This document shows positions 36,645 through 46,404 of a stretch of DNA of 64,000 bases, one piece after another. Each line of letters opens with the position of its first letter. Position 1 is the stretch's first letter. The position numbers and the translations under genes were made by a program. The notes below the pieces were generated by a model that made no database searches, was not told the origin of the DNA, and saw only the letters and a program-made list of their open reading frames with translations. Origin of the DNA: Nonomuraea maritima (GTDB taxonomy: Bacteria > Actinomycetota > Actinomycetes > Streptosporangiales > Streptosporangiaceae); assembly GCF_900100395.1 (NCBI RefSeq), contig NZ_FNFB01000002.1, positions 637,623-701,622 on the forward strand, in the 5' to 3' direction.

Positions 36645-37811
36645 TCAGCCGGTCGAGAGGACCAGGCCGCTCGTCGGCACGCCCGTCCCGGCGGTCACCA
36701 GGACGTTCGTCACGCCCGCGAGCTGGTTCGCGGCGCTGCCCCTGAGCTGGCGGACGGCCTCGGCAATGCCGTTCATGCCGTGGATGTACGCCTCCCCGAG
36801 CTGCCCGCCGTGCGGGTTGACCGGCAGCCGCCCGTCCAGCCCGATGCCCTCGTCGCGGACGAACCCGGGAGCCTCGCCACGCCCGCAGAAGCCGAGTTCC
36901 TCCAGCTGGGTCAGGACGAACGGGGTGAAGTGGTCGTACAGGATCGCGGCCTGGACGTCCGCCGGCGACAGGCCCGACATCTCCCAGAGCCGGCGCGCCA
37001 CGACCGACATCTCCGGCAGACCCGTCATGTCATCGCGGTAGTAGCTCGTCATCATCATCTGGCCCGCCCCCGAGCCCTGCGCGGCGGCCGCGACCACCGC
37101 GGGCGGATGGCGCAGGTCGCGGGCCCGCTCGGCGGAGGTCACCACGAGGGCCACCGCCCCGTCGCTCTCCTGGCAGCAGTCGAGCAGGTGCAGCGGCTCG
37201 GCGATCCACCGGGACGTCTGGTGCTCCTCCAGCGTGATCGGACGCCCGTGGAACCAGGCGGCCGGGTTCGTGGCCGCGTGGCGGCGCATGGTCACCGCCA
37301 CCCTCCCGAAGTCCTCGGAGGTGGCGCCGAAGGCATGCATGTAGCGGCGGGCGAACATGGCCACCCAGGCGGCCGGCGTGACCAGCCCGAACGGGACGTG
37401 CCAGCTCATCTCCAGCCCCTGCGAGGTGGGCTCACCGCCGAGGCCCGCGTCCGGCCGGCCGAAGCGGCGGCCCGACCGCTCGTTGAACGCCCGGTAGCAG
37501 ACGACCGTGCGGGCCAGGCCGGTGGCCACCGCCATGGCCGCGTGGGCGACCGTGCCGCAGGCGGCGCCGCCGCCGTACTCGACGCGGGAGAAGAAGGTGA
37601 GCTCGCCGACGCCCGTCTCGCGCGCGACGGCGATCTCCTGGTTGGCGTCCTGGCTGTAGGTGACCATCCCGTCGACGTCGGCCGGTGACAGGCCCGCGTC
37701 GTCCAGCGCCGCCCACACGGCCTCGGCGGCCAGCCGCAGCTCGGTGCGTCCCGACTGCTTGCTGAACTCCGTGGCTCCCACGCCCGCGATCGCGGCGCGC
37801 CCGCTCAGCAT
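36645..37811 (-). CDS. ltp2: Thiolase-fold steroid aldol lyase Ltp2 (lipid-transfer protein)
   Basis: 388 residues; ATG 37811 overlaps the preceding stop (TGATG) and lies 7 bases after AGGAGG, so it is preferred to GTG 37814. It is a thiolase-like fold without the usual catalytic Cys motif. The C-terminal signature N-P-H-G-G-Q-L-G-E-A-Y-I-H-G-M-N-G and V-L-V-T-A-G-T-G-V-P-T-S-G matches Ltp2. By knowledge of Mycobacterium, Ltp2 works with ChsH2 and performs the retro-aldol step that releases propionyl-CoA and a 17-keto steroid. It is the last gene of the operon, convergent with the sigma-like gene 6 bases away. Confidence 0.88.
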   Translation of the reverse strand: MLSGRAAIAGVGATEFSKQSGRTELRLAAEAVWAALDDAGLSPADVDGMVTYSQDANQEIAVARETGVGELTFFSRVEYGGGAACGTVAHAAMAVATGLARTVVCYRAFNERSGRRFGRPDAGLGGEPTSQGLEMSWHVPFGLVTPAAWVAMFARRYMHAFGATSEDFGRVAVTMRRHAATNPAAWFHGRPITLEEHQTSRWIAEPLHLLDCCQESDGAVALVVTSAERARDLRHPPAVVAAAAQGSGAGQMMMTSYYRDDMTGLPEMSVVARRLWEMSGLSPADVQAAILYDHFTPFVLTQLEELGFCGRGEAPGFVRDEGIGLDGRLPVNPHGGQLGEAYIHGMNGIAEAVRQLRGSAANQLAGVTNVLVTAGTGVPTSGLVLSTG

Positions 37812-38227
37812 CACCCGTCCTCCTCGGGGAGATCGTCAGGGACGCGCAGCGTGACCGTCCCGGTGGCGTGGTCGCCGAGGCTCACCCGGCCGCGCACCCG
37901 CACGGTGACGCGCCCGTCCTCGGACGAGGCGACCGCGCCGGAGAAGCTCAGCCGGTCGCCCGCGTACGCCGGCACGCCGAGCCGCACGTCGATGCGCTCG
38001 ATGACGGCCCGCGGCCCCGCCCAGTCGGTGACGAACCGCTCGACCAGCCCCATCGTGGTGAGGATGTTGAGGAAGATGTCCGCCGACCCCTGGGCGCGGG
38101 CGAGCGCCGGGTCGTGGTGGACCGGCGTGAAGTCCCTGGTGGCGAGGGCCGTCGAGACGACCAGGGTGGGGGTGAGGTCGAGCGCGAGCTCCGGCAGCTC
38201 CGCGTCGGCCTCGATGCGTACGGGCAT
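37811..38227 (-). CDS. chsH1: MaoC-like enoyl-CoA hydratase subunit ChsH1
   Basis: 138 residues from ATG 38227 (GAGGAGGCGTG upstream), overlapping the ChsH2 stop by one base. Hot-dog fold with T-R-D-F-T-P-V-H-H-D-P-x-x-A, the hydratase motif carrying the catalytic Asp and His. In Mycobacterium ChsH1 and ChsH2 form a heterotetramer that hydrates the three-carbon steroid enoyl-CoA, and the hydratase motif is on ChsH1. The same gene order (chsH2, chsH1, ltp2) is found here. Confidence 0.88.
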   Translation of the reverse strand: MPVRIEADAELPELALDLTPTLVVSTALATRDFTPVHHDPALARAQGSADIFLNILTTMGLVERFVTDWAGPRAVIERIDVRLGVPAYAGDRLSFSGAVASSEDGRVTVRVRGRVSLGDHATGTVTLRVPDDLPEEDG

Positions 38228-39138
38228 CACGCCTCCTCGGGCGTCCACATGGGCAGGACGAGCCGGTCGTCCATGCGCCGGAACGTCACCCGCAGCGGCA
38301 TCCCGACCTCCAGCTTGTCGATCGGGCAGTCCACGACGTTCCCGACGATCCGTACGCCCTCCTGCAGCTCCACCACGCCCACCGCGAACGGCGTCTCGCG
38401 GCCGGGGACCGGCGGATGGTGGTGGACGACGTAGCTGTAGAGGACGCCTCGGCCGGTCGCGACCGTGTGGGTGCGGGCGACCGAGCGGCACACCGGACAC
38501 ATCGGGCCGGGCGGATGGCGCAGCGCGCCGCAGTCGGCGCACGCCTGGATGCGCAGCTCGCCCTGCTCGACGCCGTCCCAGAAGAAGCGGGTGTCCTGGT
38601 TGACGGCCGGTCTGAGCGGATACGGGGTGGTGGGTCCCGTCTCGGACGGACGGAACTTCAGGACCCGGAACAGCATCTCGGCGACCGGCGCGCCGTCCTC
38701 GGCGTACCAGGTGACGGTCCAGGTCGCGAAGAAGCCGACACCGAGAGCCGTCCGTTTCGGGCCGGCGAGGTCGGTGAACCGGGTGGCCGGGGTGAGCCGT
38801 TCCCCGAGCCGGGCGTAGCGGTGGTAGGTCTGCTCGCAGTTGGTCGCCACGACGCCCGTGCAGCCGTGGCGGTCGAGAGCGGCGAGGACGTCGGTCACCG
38901 GCGAGCCGTCGTCGGGCCGCTCCCCCGGCCCCGGCATGGTCCACACCTGCGCCATCGCGGGCGGGGCGACGCCGGTCGCGAGGTAGACGGGGTTCGTGTC
39001 GCCCATGGCCTGCTGCCAGTGCCGGATCATGGGCGCGTTCACCGGGTCGGGCGCGGGCGCGCCGCGGACCTCGCCGAGGTCCGCCTGCCCGCGCGCCAGC
39101 TCGTGCAGCTCTTCAGCGGTCATCTCAGGGTCGGTCAT
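38227..39138 (-). CDS. chsH2: ChsH2: MaoC-like domain fused to DUF35/OB-fold zinc-ribbon domain
   Basis: 303 residues from ATG 39138; the ATGA overlap with chsE2 (39135-39138) couples translation. The N-terminal half (to about 170) is a MaoC-like hot-dog domain (M-G-D-T-N-P-V-Y). The C-terminal half begins with a rubredoxin-like zinc ribbon C-A-D-C-G-A-L-R-H-P-P-G-P-M-C-P-V-C and an OB fold, the DUF35 pair that anchors Ltp2. This two-domain composition is diagnostic of ChsH2. The longer open frame extending to 39450 is an Arg-rich shadow of chsE2. Confidence 0.9.
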   Translation of the reverse strand: MTDPEMTAEELHELARGQADLGEVRGAPAPDPVNAPMIRHWQQAMGDTNPVYLATGVAPPAMAQVWTMPGPGERPDDGSPVTDVLAALDRHGCTGVVATNCEQTYHRYARLGERLTPATRFTDLAGPKRTALGVGFFATWTVTWYAEDGAPVAEMLFRVLKFRPSETGPTTPYPLRPAVNQDTRFFWDGVEQGELRIQACADCGALRHPPGPMCPVCRSVARTHTVATGRGVLYSYVVHHHPPVPGRETPFAVGVVELQEGVRIVGNVVDCPIDKLEVGMPLRVTFRRMDDRLVLPMWTPEEA

Positions 39139-40289
39139 CGGGGCGGCCTCGGCAGGTTGAGCCCGAGCATGGCGATCAGCTCCCGCTGCACCTCGTTCAC
39201 GCCGCCGCCGAACGTCAGCACCAGGCCGCCCTTGGCCCCGCGGTCGATGCGTTCGACCAGTTCGGCCGTCTCCGGGTCGGCCGGGTCGCCGTACCGGGCG
39301 AGGATGTCGCCGACGATCCGGCCGACCTCCTGCATGCGTTCCGAGCCGTAGATCTTCGTGGCGGAGGCGTCGGGGGCGCCCAGCCAGCCGAGGTCCATGT
39401 TCGCCGCGACCTGCCAGTTGAGCAGCTCGTTGGTGCGGAAGGCGGCCCACACCCTGGCGAGCGCCCGGCGCACGTCCGGGACGCCGTCCACGCCCGTGCG
39501 GCGGGCCCAGGCGAGGAAGCGGTCGTAGGTCTGGCCGAGGTTCCCGGCCGGGCCGAGCGTGACGCGCTCGTGGTTGAGCTGGTTGACGATGAGGTCCCAG
39601 CCGCGGTCCACCTCGCCGACCACCATGTCGACCGGGACGCGGACGTCGGAGTAGTAGGTGGCGTTCGTGTGGTGGCGGCCGTCCATGGTCACGATCGGGG
39701 TCCAGGAGAAGCCGGGGTCGTCCGTGGAGACGATCATCATGGTGATGCCCTTGTGCTTCTTCGCCGTGGGGTTCGTACGGGCGGCGAGCCAGATGTACTG
39801 GGCGTGATGAGCGCCGCTGGTGAAGATCTTCTGGCCGTTGACGACGTAGTGGTCCCCGTCGAGCACCGCGGTCGTCCGCAGGGACGCGAGGTCGGTGCCC
39901 GCCTCCGGCTCGCTGTAGCCGATCGCGAAGTGCAGCTCGCCCGCCAGGATGCGCGGCAGGAAGAAGTCCTTCTGCTCGCGCGTGCCGTACTGCATCAGGG
40001 TGGGCCCCACGGTCTGCACCGTGATGATCGGGTACGGCACCCCGGCGCGGGCGATCTCGTTGGCGAAGATCTGCTGCTCCAGCGGGCCGTAGCCGCTGCC
40101 GCCGTACTCCTTGGGCCAGCCGAGGCCGAGCTTGCCGTCGCGGCCGAGCCGCCGGCAGTGCTCCATGTACGCCTTCCCGAACGGGTCCTCGGCGATCCTC
40201 GCGCGTTCGTCGGCGGTCAGGCAGGTCAGGAAGTACTCGCGCAGCTCGTCGCGGAGCCTGCGCTGCTCGGGGGTCAGGTCGATCAGCAT
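39135..40289 (-). CDS. chsE2: Steroid acyl-CoA dehydrogenase ChsE2 (FadE29-like)
   Basis: 384 residues from ATG 40289 (MLIDLTPEQRRLRDEL), which overlaps the previous stop as TGATG. The middle domain carries F-A-I-G-Y-S-E-P-E-A-G-T-D-L-A-S-L-R-T, and the C-terminal F-G-G-G-V-N-E-V-Q-R-E-L-I-A. Several segments match M. tuberculosis FadE29 as I remember it (N-G-Q-K-I-F-T-x-G-A-H, H-H-T-N-A-T-Y-Y). In Mycobacterium ChsE1 and ChsE2 form an alpha2beta2 enzyme that dehydrogenates the isopropanoyl side chain, with FAD bound at the interface. Confidence 0.92.
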   Translation of the reverse strand: MLIDLTPEQRRLRDELREYFLTCLTADERARIAEDPFGKAYMEHCRRLGRDGKLGLGWPKEYGGSGYGPLEQQIFANEIARAGVPYPIITVQTVGPTLMQYGTREQKDFFLPRILAGELHFAIGYSEPEAGTDLASLRTTAVLDGDHYVVNGQKIFTSGAHHAQYIWLAARTNPTAKKHKGITMMIVSTDDPGFSWTPIVTMDGRHHTNATYYSDVRVPVDMVVGEVDRGWDLIVNQLNHERVTLGPAGNLGQTYDRFLAWARRTGVDGVPDVRRALARVWAAFRTNELLNWQVAANMDLGWLGAPDASATKIYGSERMQEVGRIVGDILARYGDPADPETAELVERIDRGAKGGLVLTFGGGVNEVQRELIAMLGLNLPRPPR

Positions 40290-41278
40290 CAGACGAGCGC
40301 TCCGATCACGTCGAGCTGGGCGTCGGCGCCGCCGAGCAGGTGCGTGAGGAGCCTGCCCTGGGCGAAGTAGCGGTGCAGCGGGTACGTCACGTCGAGCCCG
40401 AGCCCGCCGTGCAGGTGCTGGCAGGTGTGCAGCGCGGTCAGTCCCTCGCACACGTGGTACGCGGCCAGGGCCAGGTCGCGTTCGGCGGGCAGCCCCGCCC
40501 CGAGCCGCCAGAGGGCCGACCACATGGCGACGTCGAGCGCCCGTCCCGCGATGTAGACGTCGGCGACCTGCATGGTCACCGCCTGGAACTCGGCCAGCGC
40601 CCGTCCGAACTGCTTGCGCGTCCTGACGTGGGTCGTGGTGAGCTCGAGGGCTCCGCTGAGCACGCCGGACGCCTGCGCGGCGACCGCCGCGGTGAAGAGC
40701 TGGACGGTGTCCTCGACCGCCTCGGGGCCGGCGATCCGCTCGGCGGGGGCGTCCTCGAACACGAGCGAGGCGGCGGGCTCGCCCGTGGAGGCGTACTCGT
40801 TCGTCAGGGCCGTCGGCTCCGCCAGGAACAGCCCCTCGTCAGCGGTGACCAGCGTCGCCGGCGCGGTGTCCGGGGGCGGCGGGTGGAGGACGTTCGCCTT
40901 GCGGCCGGTCAGCGTCCAGCCGTCGCCCTTCCTGCGGGCGGTCGTCAGGGGCGGGGCGGCGAGTGCCCGGCCGGGCTCGCGCAGCGCGAGGGCGACCCGG
41001 TCGGCGCAGCGCCGCTGCATGTCGAGGTCGCCGTGCCGGGCCAACGCCAGCGTGCCTGCCAGGGTCGGCAGGGCCGGCACCACAGCGGCCATGGAGCCGA
41101 CCTCCCGCAGCACCACGGCCATCTCCACCGGCCCGAGCCCGGCGCCGCCCGCCTCCTCGGGCACGCACACGCTCATCAGCCCGGCCTGCCGGAACCGGTC
41201 CTCGCCCCCGTCCTTGGCGAGGACCTCCGCGGCGAGTGTCCTCAGGTCCTGCTGGGTTTCGTCCAGGTCGAAGTCCAC
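40289..41278 (-). CDS. chsE1: Steroid acyl-CoA dehydrogenase ChsE1 (FadE28-like)
   Basis: 329 residues. GTG 41278 follows GGAGGG at a good 8-base distance and gives MDFDLDETQQDLR, the usual start of such subunits; an in-frame start at 41326 has no binding site. The acyl-CoA dehydrogenase fold is shorter than ChsE2 and more divergent in the middle domain, as in FadE28-type subunits of the heteromeric steroid dehydrogenases. It is the first gene of the five-gene igr-like operon. A degenerate KstR-like site lies 74 bases upstream. Confidence 0.85.
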   Translation of the reverse strand: MDFDLDETQQDLRTLAAEVLAKDGGEDRFRQAGLMSVCVPEEAGGAGLGPVEMAVVLREVGSMAAVVPALPTLAGTLALARHGDLDMQRRCADRVALALREPGRALAAPPLTTARRKGDGWTLTGRKANVLHPPPPDTAPATLVTADEGLFLAEPTALTNEYASTGEPAASLVFEDAPAERIAGPEAVEDTVQLFTAAVAAQASGVLSGALELTTTHVRTRKQFGRALAEFQAVTMQVADVYIAGRALDVAMWSALWRLGAGLPAERDLALAAYHVCEGLTALHTCQHLHGGLGLDVTYPLHRYFAQGRLLTHLLGGADAQLDVIGALV

Positions 41279-41351
41279 GGTGAGATCCCTCCACGACGTG
41301 CCCGCGGGTGTGGCGTCCTCCAGCAAGCGCTTGGTGAGCTACCCCGGAAAC

Positions 41352-41365
41352 TAGAACACATACCA
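41352..41365 (-). promoter_or_regulatory. Degenerate KstR-box-like site upstream of chsE1
   Basis: TAGAACACATACCA keeps the left half T-N2-AAC and the final A of the consensus TNNAACNNGTTNNA, but GTT is replaced by ATA. It shares AGAACAC with the sites at 53406 and 41485. It is centred about 80 bases before the chsE1 start. Confidence 0.45.
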
Positions 41366-41484
41366 ATCTCTGTCCAGCAGCAGGCCCCGCCGACAGCGCT
41401 CGACATATACCCCTACGCCAGGGACATGGGCTGATTCGCCCTGCTTGTAACCGGCAAGTAACGAGCGGTCCCGGCCAAATATCA

Positions 41485-41498
41485 GATAACGTGTTCTC
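41485..41498. promoter_or_regulatory. KstR-box-like palindrome abutting the kstR start
   Basis: GATAACGTGTTCTC; read on the other strand it is GAGAACACGTTATC, sharing the 10-base core AGAACACGTT exactly with the P450 box at 53406. Only the outermost T/A of the consensus are changed to G/C. It ends one base before the ATG at 41499, a position suited to autorepression and to control of the divergent operon. Confidence 0.7.
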
Positions 41499-42149
41499 AT
41501 GCGTAGCACGCACGCAGCCGTCGCCCCACCCGCCGGCGACGCCGACGGGGCCGCGGAGAGCCACTCCGCCCAGGGCGGCCAGAGCCTCCGCACCCGCAGC
41601 CAGCACCAGCGCCGCAAGCGCATCGTCCAGGCCGCCGCCGCGCTGGCCTCGCGCGGCGGGGTCGAGGCCATGCAGATGCGCACGGTCGCCGAGCGCGCCG
41701 GCGTGGCGCTCGGCACGCTCTACCGCTACTTCCCGTCCAAGATGGACCTCGTCGTGGCGGTGGTCGGCGAGGAGCTCGACCTGCTCGAGAGCAGCATCGA
41801 ACGCCGCCCGCCCGGGGCGGTCACCCCGGCGAGCCGCGCGGTCGACGTGCTCATGCGGGCCACCCGCGGGCTGATGCGCGAGCCCGAGCTGGCCGACGCC
41901 CTCATCCGGTCTTTGATCATGGCAGATGTCGAGACCCCGTTCGGCGACCGCATGACGGGGCTGCTGCTGCGCGTCTCGGCCGACGGCCTGACGCTCGAGT
42001 CGGCCGGCGAGGAGCAGATCGACCTCGCCGGGTCGCTGTCCAGCGTGTGGGTGCAGGAGCTGCTGGAGATGCTGCGCGGGCGGCGTACGTACGAGCAGAT
42101 CCAGCGGCGCATCGAGACCGCCGCCGCGCGACTCTTCGCCGATTTCTGA
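41499..42149 (+). CDS. kstR: TetR-family repressor, KstR-like
   Basis: 216 residues from ATG 41499. After a 25-residue flexible N-terminus, the HTH region reads Q-R-R-K-R-I-V-Q-A-A, G-V-E-A-M-Q-M-R-T-V-A-E-R-A and V-A-L-G-T-L-Y-R-Y-F-P-S-K. This closely follows M. tuberculosis KstR (from memory: Q-R-E-R-R-K-R-I-L, E-A-V-Q-M-R-A-V-A, V-G-T-L-Y-R-Y-F-P-S-K). KstR represses cholesterol catabolism genes and is released by a 3-oxo-cholestenoyl-CoA metabolite. Its place divergent from the igr-like operon and the KstR-like boxes at 41352, 41485, 45213 and 53406 support the assignment. A generic TetR is the alternative. Confidence 0.82.
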   Translation: MRSTHAAVAPPAGDADGAAESHSAQGGQSLRTRSQHQRRKRIVQAAAALASRGGVEAMQMRTVAERAGVALGTLYRYFPSKMDLVVAVVGEELDLLESSIERRPPGAVTPASRAVDVLMRATRGLMREPELADALIRSLIMADVETPFGDRMTGLLLRVSADGLTLESAGEEQIDLAGSLSSVWVQELLEMLRGRRTYEQIQRRIETAAARLFADF

Positions 42150-42206
42150 CTGTTTTTACCCTTCGCCACCCCCCGAGCAGAACGTCGAGCCACAAGGCTG
42201 GGACGC

Positions 42207-43154
42207 ATGACGACGATGAAGGCGATCAGCCAGGACGTTCTGGGCGGCCCCGAGGTCCTGCAGATGGTCGAGATCGACAAGCCGGTGCCCGGCCCCACCG
42301 AGGTGCTCGTACGGGTGGAGGCGGCCGGGCTCAACCCGACCGACTGGAAGACCCGGGCGAGCGGCGGGGTACTCGCCTCGGCACCGCCGTTCGTGCTCGG
42401 CAAGGACGTCTCGGGGGTGGTCGAGGGCTCCGGCGTGGGCCAGGCACTCCACAAGCCAGGCGACGCGGTGTTCGGCATGCTCCCCCACCACGGGCAGGGC
42501 GCCTTCGCCGAGTACGTGACCGCGCCGTCCCGTAACTTCGTCCGCAAGCCCGACTCCATCGACCACGTGCACGCCGCCGCCATCCCGCTCGCCGGGCTGA
42601 CCGCCTGGCAGTCCCTTGTGGACGTGGCCGGGCTGAGGTCGGGCATGCGGGTGCTCATCCACGCCGCCGCGGGCGGGGTCGGGCATCTCGCGGTGCAGAT
42701 CGCCAAGGCGCGGGGGGCCTACGTCATCGGCACGGCGAGCGCCGCCAAGCACGGCTTCCTGCGCGAACTCGGCGCCGACGAGCTGGTCGACTACCGCGAC
42801 CAGGACTTCGCCCACGTCGTCCGCGACGTCGACGTGGTGCTGGAGACGATCGGCGGCGATTACGGGCCGCGTTCGCTGCGGACGCTGCGGCCCGGCGGCA
42901 CGATCATCTCGCTGGCGCTGAGCCTGATCGACCCCGGTCTGCACGCGCGGGCGGCCGAGCTGGGCATCCGCTCCGAGGCCGTCCTCGTCGAGCCCGACCA
43001 TGCCGGGTTGCGCGCCCTGGCGGCGCTGGTGGAGGCGGGCGCCCTGCGGGCGGAGGTGGCGGCGACGATGCCGCTGTGGGAGGCCGCCAAGGCCCACGAA
43101 CTGGGCGAGACCAACCGCACCTCCGGCAAGATCGTCCTCACCGTCCCCCGCTGA
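42207..43154 (+). CDS. NADP-dependent zinc-free alcohol dehydrogenase/quinone oxidoreductase
   Basis: 315 residues from ATG 42207, 57 bases after kstR in the same direction. The MDR superfamily shows L-N-P-T-D-W-K-T-R in the GroES-like domain and L-I-H-A-A-A-G-G-V-G-H-L-A-V-Q for NADP binding. There is no structural-zinc cysteine lobe. It resembles the QOR branch that reduces enones. No KstR-like box lies directly before it, but it could be cotranscribed with kstR. A role in sterol degradation is not shown. Confidence 0.85.
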   Translation: MTTMKAISQDVLGGPEVLQMVEIDKPVPGPTEVLVRVEAAGLNPTDWKTRASGGVLASAPPFVLGKDVSGVVEGSGVGQALHKPGDAVFGMLPHHGQGAFAEYVTAPSRNFVRKPDSIDHVHAAAIPLAGLTAWQSLVDVAGLRSGMRVLIHAAAGGVGHLAVQIAKARGAYVIGTASAAKHGFLRELGADELVDYRDQDFAHVVRDVDVVLETIGGDYGPRSLRTLRPGGTIISLALSLIDPGLHARAAELGIRSEAVLVEPDHAGLRALAALVEAGALRAEVAATMPLWEAAKAHELGETNRTSGKIVLTVPR

Positions 43155-43168
43155 GGGGCGGGCTTCGC

Positions 43169-43606
43169 TCAGAGGGGCCGGCGGGTGAAGGTGAGGGCGC
43201 CGTCGAGTTGGGCGGCCAGCTCCAGCTGGTCGTAGTAGATGCGGTGGGCCGCGATGTGGCCGTCCTCGACCGAGGAGAGGCTGCACGCGCGTACGGCGAT
43301 GGGGCGGCCCGTGGGCTCCAGCACGTCGCCACCGGGCACCAGGTAGGGGCCCTTGTGGGTGCCGGTCAGGGTGTACTCGGCGATGACGGTGTCGTTCGAG
43401 ACGATCACCGTCTGGGGCGTGCACGCGGAGTCGGGGAAGGAGTCCATGAACTGTCCGTAGTAGCTGGCGATCTGCTCCCGGTTCTCGCCGATGCCGTCGG
43501 GGGCGACCACGACCGCCTGAGCGCTGAAGCACAGGGCCAGCTCGATCAGGTCGTGCCGGTTGAACGCCTTGCGGAGCCGGATGAGGGGATCCTGCGGATC
43601 TGACAT
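43169..43606 (-). CDS. SnoaL-like/NTF2-fold protein
   Basis: 145 residues; ATG 43606 follows GAAGGGAACC. The NTF2-like cone fold shows F-N-R-H-D-L-I-E-L-A-L-C-F-S at the start and V-I-V-S-N-D-T-V-I-A-E-Y-T-L-T-G-T-H-K-G, typical of the ester-cyclase/SnoaL group. No catalytic residues can be assigned by eye. It is convergent with the oxidoreductase, 14 bases apart. The ECF sigma gene 0.6 kb away ends in a domain of the same fold, which suggests the two may relate functionally. Confidence 0.78.
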   Translation of the reverse strand: MSDPQDPLIRLRKAFNRHDLIELALCFSAQAVVVAPDGIGENREQIASYYGQFMDSFPDSACTPQTVIVSNDTVIAEYTLTGTHKGPYLVPGGDVLEPTGRPIAVRACSLSSVEDGHIAAHRIYYDQLELAAQLDGALTFTRRPL

Positions 43607-44237
43607 GAACGGTTCCCTTCGCAGCACGAGGAAGCAATGGGCGAAATGTACGGCTTTATGGTGGTTCATCACCATATCGCGCCCCATCCCCGCCCCGACC
43701 GCCCAAGCCAGACCCGGCGGCACGCACGATCACCGACACCTCCGGCAACACAGGCGATGCAGGAGATGCAGGAGTTGCACGGCGATGTCCGGCGGCTCCG
43801 GCACACGGCTCCGGCCCGCCCCCCACTCCGACCTGCCCCCCACTCCGGGCTTCCCCCTGCCCCAGGGCCGCCCCGCTCCGGACTCCCCCAGGCCCGACCT
43901 CAACACCGACTGGGAGCCGGCCGCATCCTGGCGTCCACACTCGCTCTCAGTCGCACCCACTGCCCCCGACCTGATCGTGCACGAGGTGCGCGGGGCGCAG
44001 ATGGGATCGGGTGCGCGCAGGGTGCCGGTGACCCGGCGCGGATGGGGACCGCGCGGGTGAGGCCCGGGCAGGAGGGAGCTGCGGTGGGGCGCAGGTGGAT
44101 CAGGTGCCGGCGGGCATCCGGTGCAGGTGCGGGTGCGAGCCGCAGATGCGGGATCGGGATCGGGATCGGCGGGGGCGGCGCACGGCCCGCTGTGCGGGTC
44201 AGCGGTTTCTGTCGGTGGTGGCGGCTATACAGGGGGC
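43607..44237. other. 631-base region without a recognisable gene, low-complexity
   Basis: Translation in all frames gives only biased, Pro/Arg/Gly-rich peptides with no start plus ribosome binding site and no family resemblance. The DNA contains short tandem units: GATGCAGGA twice near 43756, CCCCCCACTCCG twice near 43818-43850, and GGGATC four times near 44150-44170. It must include the divergent promoters for the NTF2-like and ECF genes; the last 30 bases hold AGGGGG before the ECF ATG. Confidence 0.5.
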
Positions 44238-45212
44238 ATGAGCGACAAGCCGACGCGGGAGGAGTTCGTCCGGCTCGCTGATCCCATGCGGCGTGAGCTG
44301 CTGGCGCACTGCTACCGGATGCTGGGTTCCGTGCACGACGCCGAGGATCTCGTGCAGGAGACCTACCTGCGCGCGTGGCGGTCCTACGACGGGTTCGAGG
44401 GGCGGTCCTCGCTGCGTACCTGGCTCTACCGCATCGCCACCACCGCGTGCCTGACCGCGCTCGACAGCCGGAGCAGGCGACCTCTGCCGGCGGGGCTCGG
44501 CGCGCCGAGCCAGGAGGGGAACGCGCCCCTCGTGCAGGACATCGAGGTGCCGTGGCTGGAGCCGATGCCCGACGCGCTGGTGGGCGCGGGCGGCGACGAC
44601 CCGGCCGCGATCGTCACCGCGCGAGAGAGCATCAGGCTCGCGCTCGTCGCGGCGCTGCAACACCTGCCGCCCCGGCAGCGCGCCGTGCTGGTGCTGCGCG
44701 ACGTGCTCAGGTGGAAGGCCGCCGAGGTCGCCGAGGCGGTCGGCACGTCCACGGCCGCGGTCAACAGCATCCTGCAGCGCGCCCGGGCCCAGCTGGGCCA
44801 GGTAGCGCCGAGCCTCGACGACCCGGTCGAGCCGCTGACGCCCGAGCAGCGGGCACAGCTCGACCGCTACGTCTCCGCGTTCCAGGACTACGACGTCGAC
44901 GCCCTGGTCGACCTGTTCACCGGCGACGCGGTCTGGGAGATGCCCCCGTACACCGGCTGGTACGAAGGCCCCAAGGCGATCGTCGAGCTCGTCAGGACCA
45001 ACTGTCCCGCCGAACGGGCGGGCGATCTCAGGCTCTTACCCGTCGCCGCCAACGGGCAGCCCGCCTTCGCGGTGTACTTCCGCGACGAGCCGTTCGCCCT
45101 CATGGTGCTGACCTTCTCCGGCGCCCTGATCAGCCATGTGGCGATGTTCTTCGACCTTCGGCTGTTCGAGGCGTTCGGGCTGCCCGCCACGTACGAGGCT
45201 TCCGCAATAAAG

Positions 45213-45215
<3 letters not shown>
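44238..45215 (+). CDS. ECF sigma factor with C-terminal SnoaL-like domain (SigJ/SigG-like)
   Basis: 325 residues from ATG 44238. Region 2 is H-C-Y-R-M-L-G-S-V-H-D-A-E-D-L-V-Q-E-T-Y-L-R-A-W (residues about 25-48), and region 4 has L-P-P-R-Q-R-A-V-L-V-L-R-D-V-L. Residues 200-325 form an NTF2/SnoaL domain (L-F-T-G-D-A-V-W-E-M-P-P) that in such ECF groups replaces a separate anti-sigma factor and modulates the sigma part. No anti-sigma gene is adjacent. The stop codon at 45213 overlaps the KstR-like box of the next gene. Confidence 0.9.
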
Positions 45216-46373
<1,158 letters not shown>

Positions 46374-46404
46374 CCGGGAACTCACACACACGATCGGGGA
46401 ACAG

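Noticed and set aside
43637..44281. Plus-strand 214-residue open frame before the ECF gene
   Set aside because: Low-complexity Pro/Arg/His composition, overlaps the ECF start, and has no ribosome binding site. Read as noncoding.
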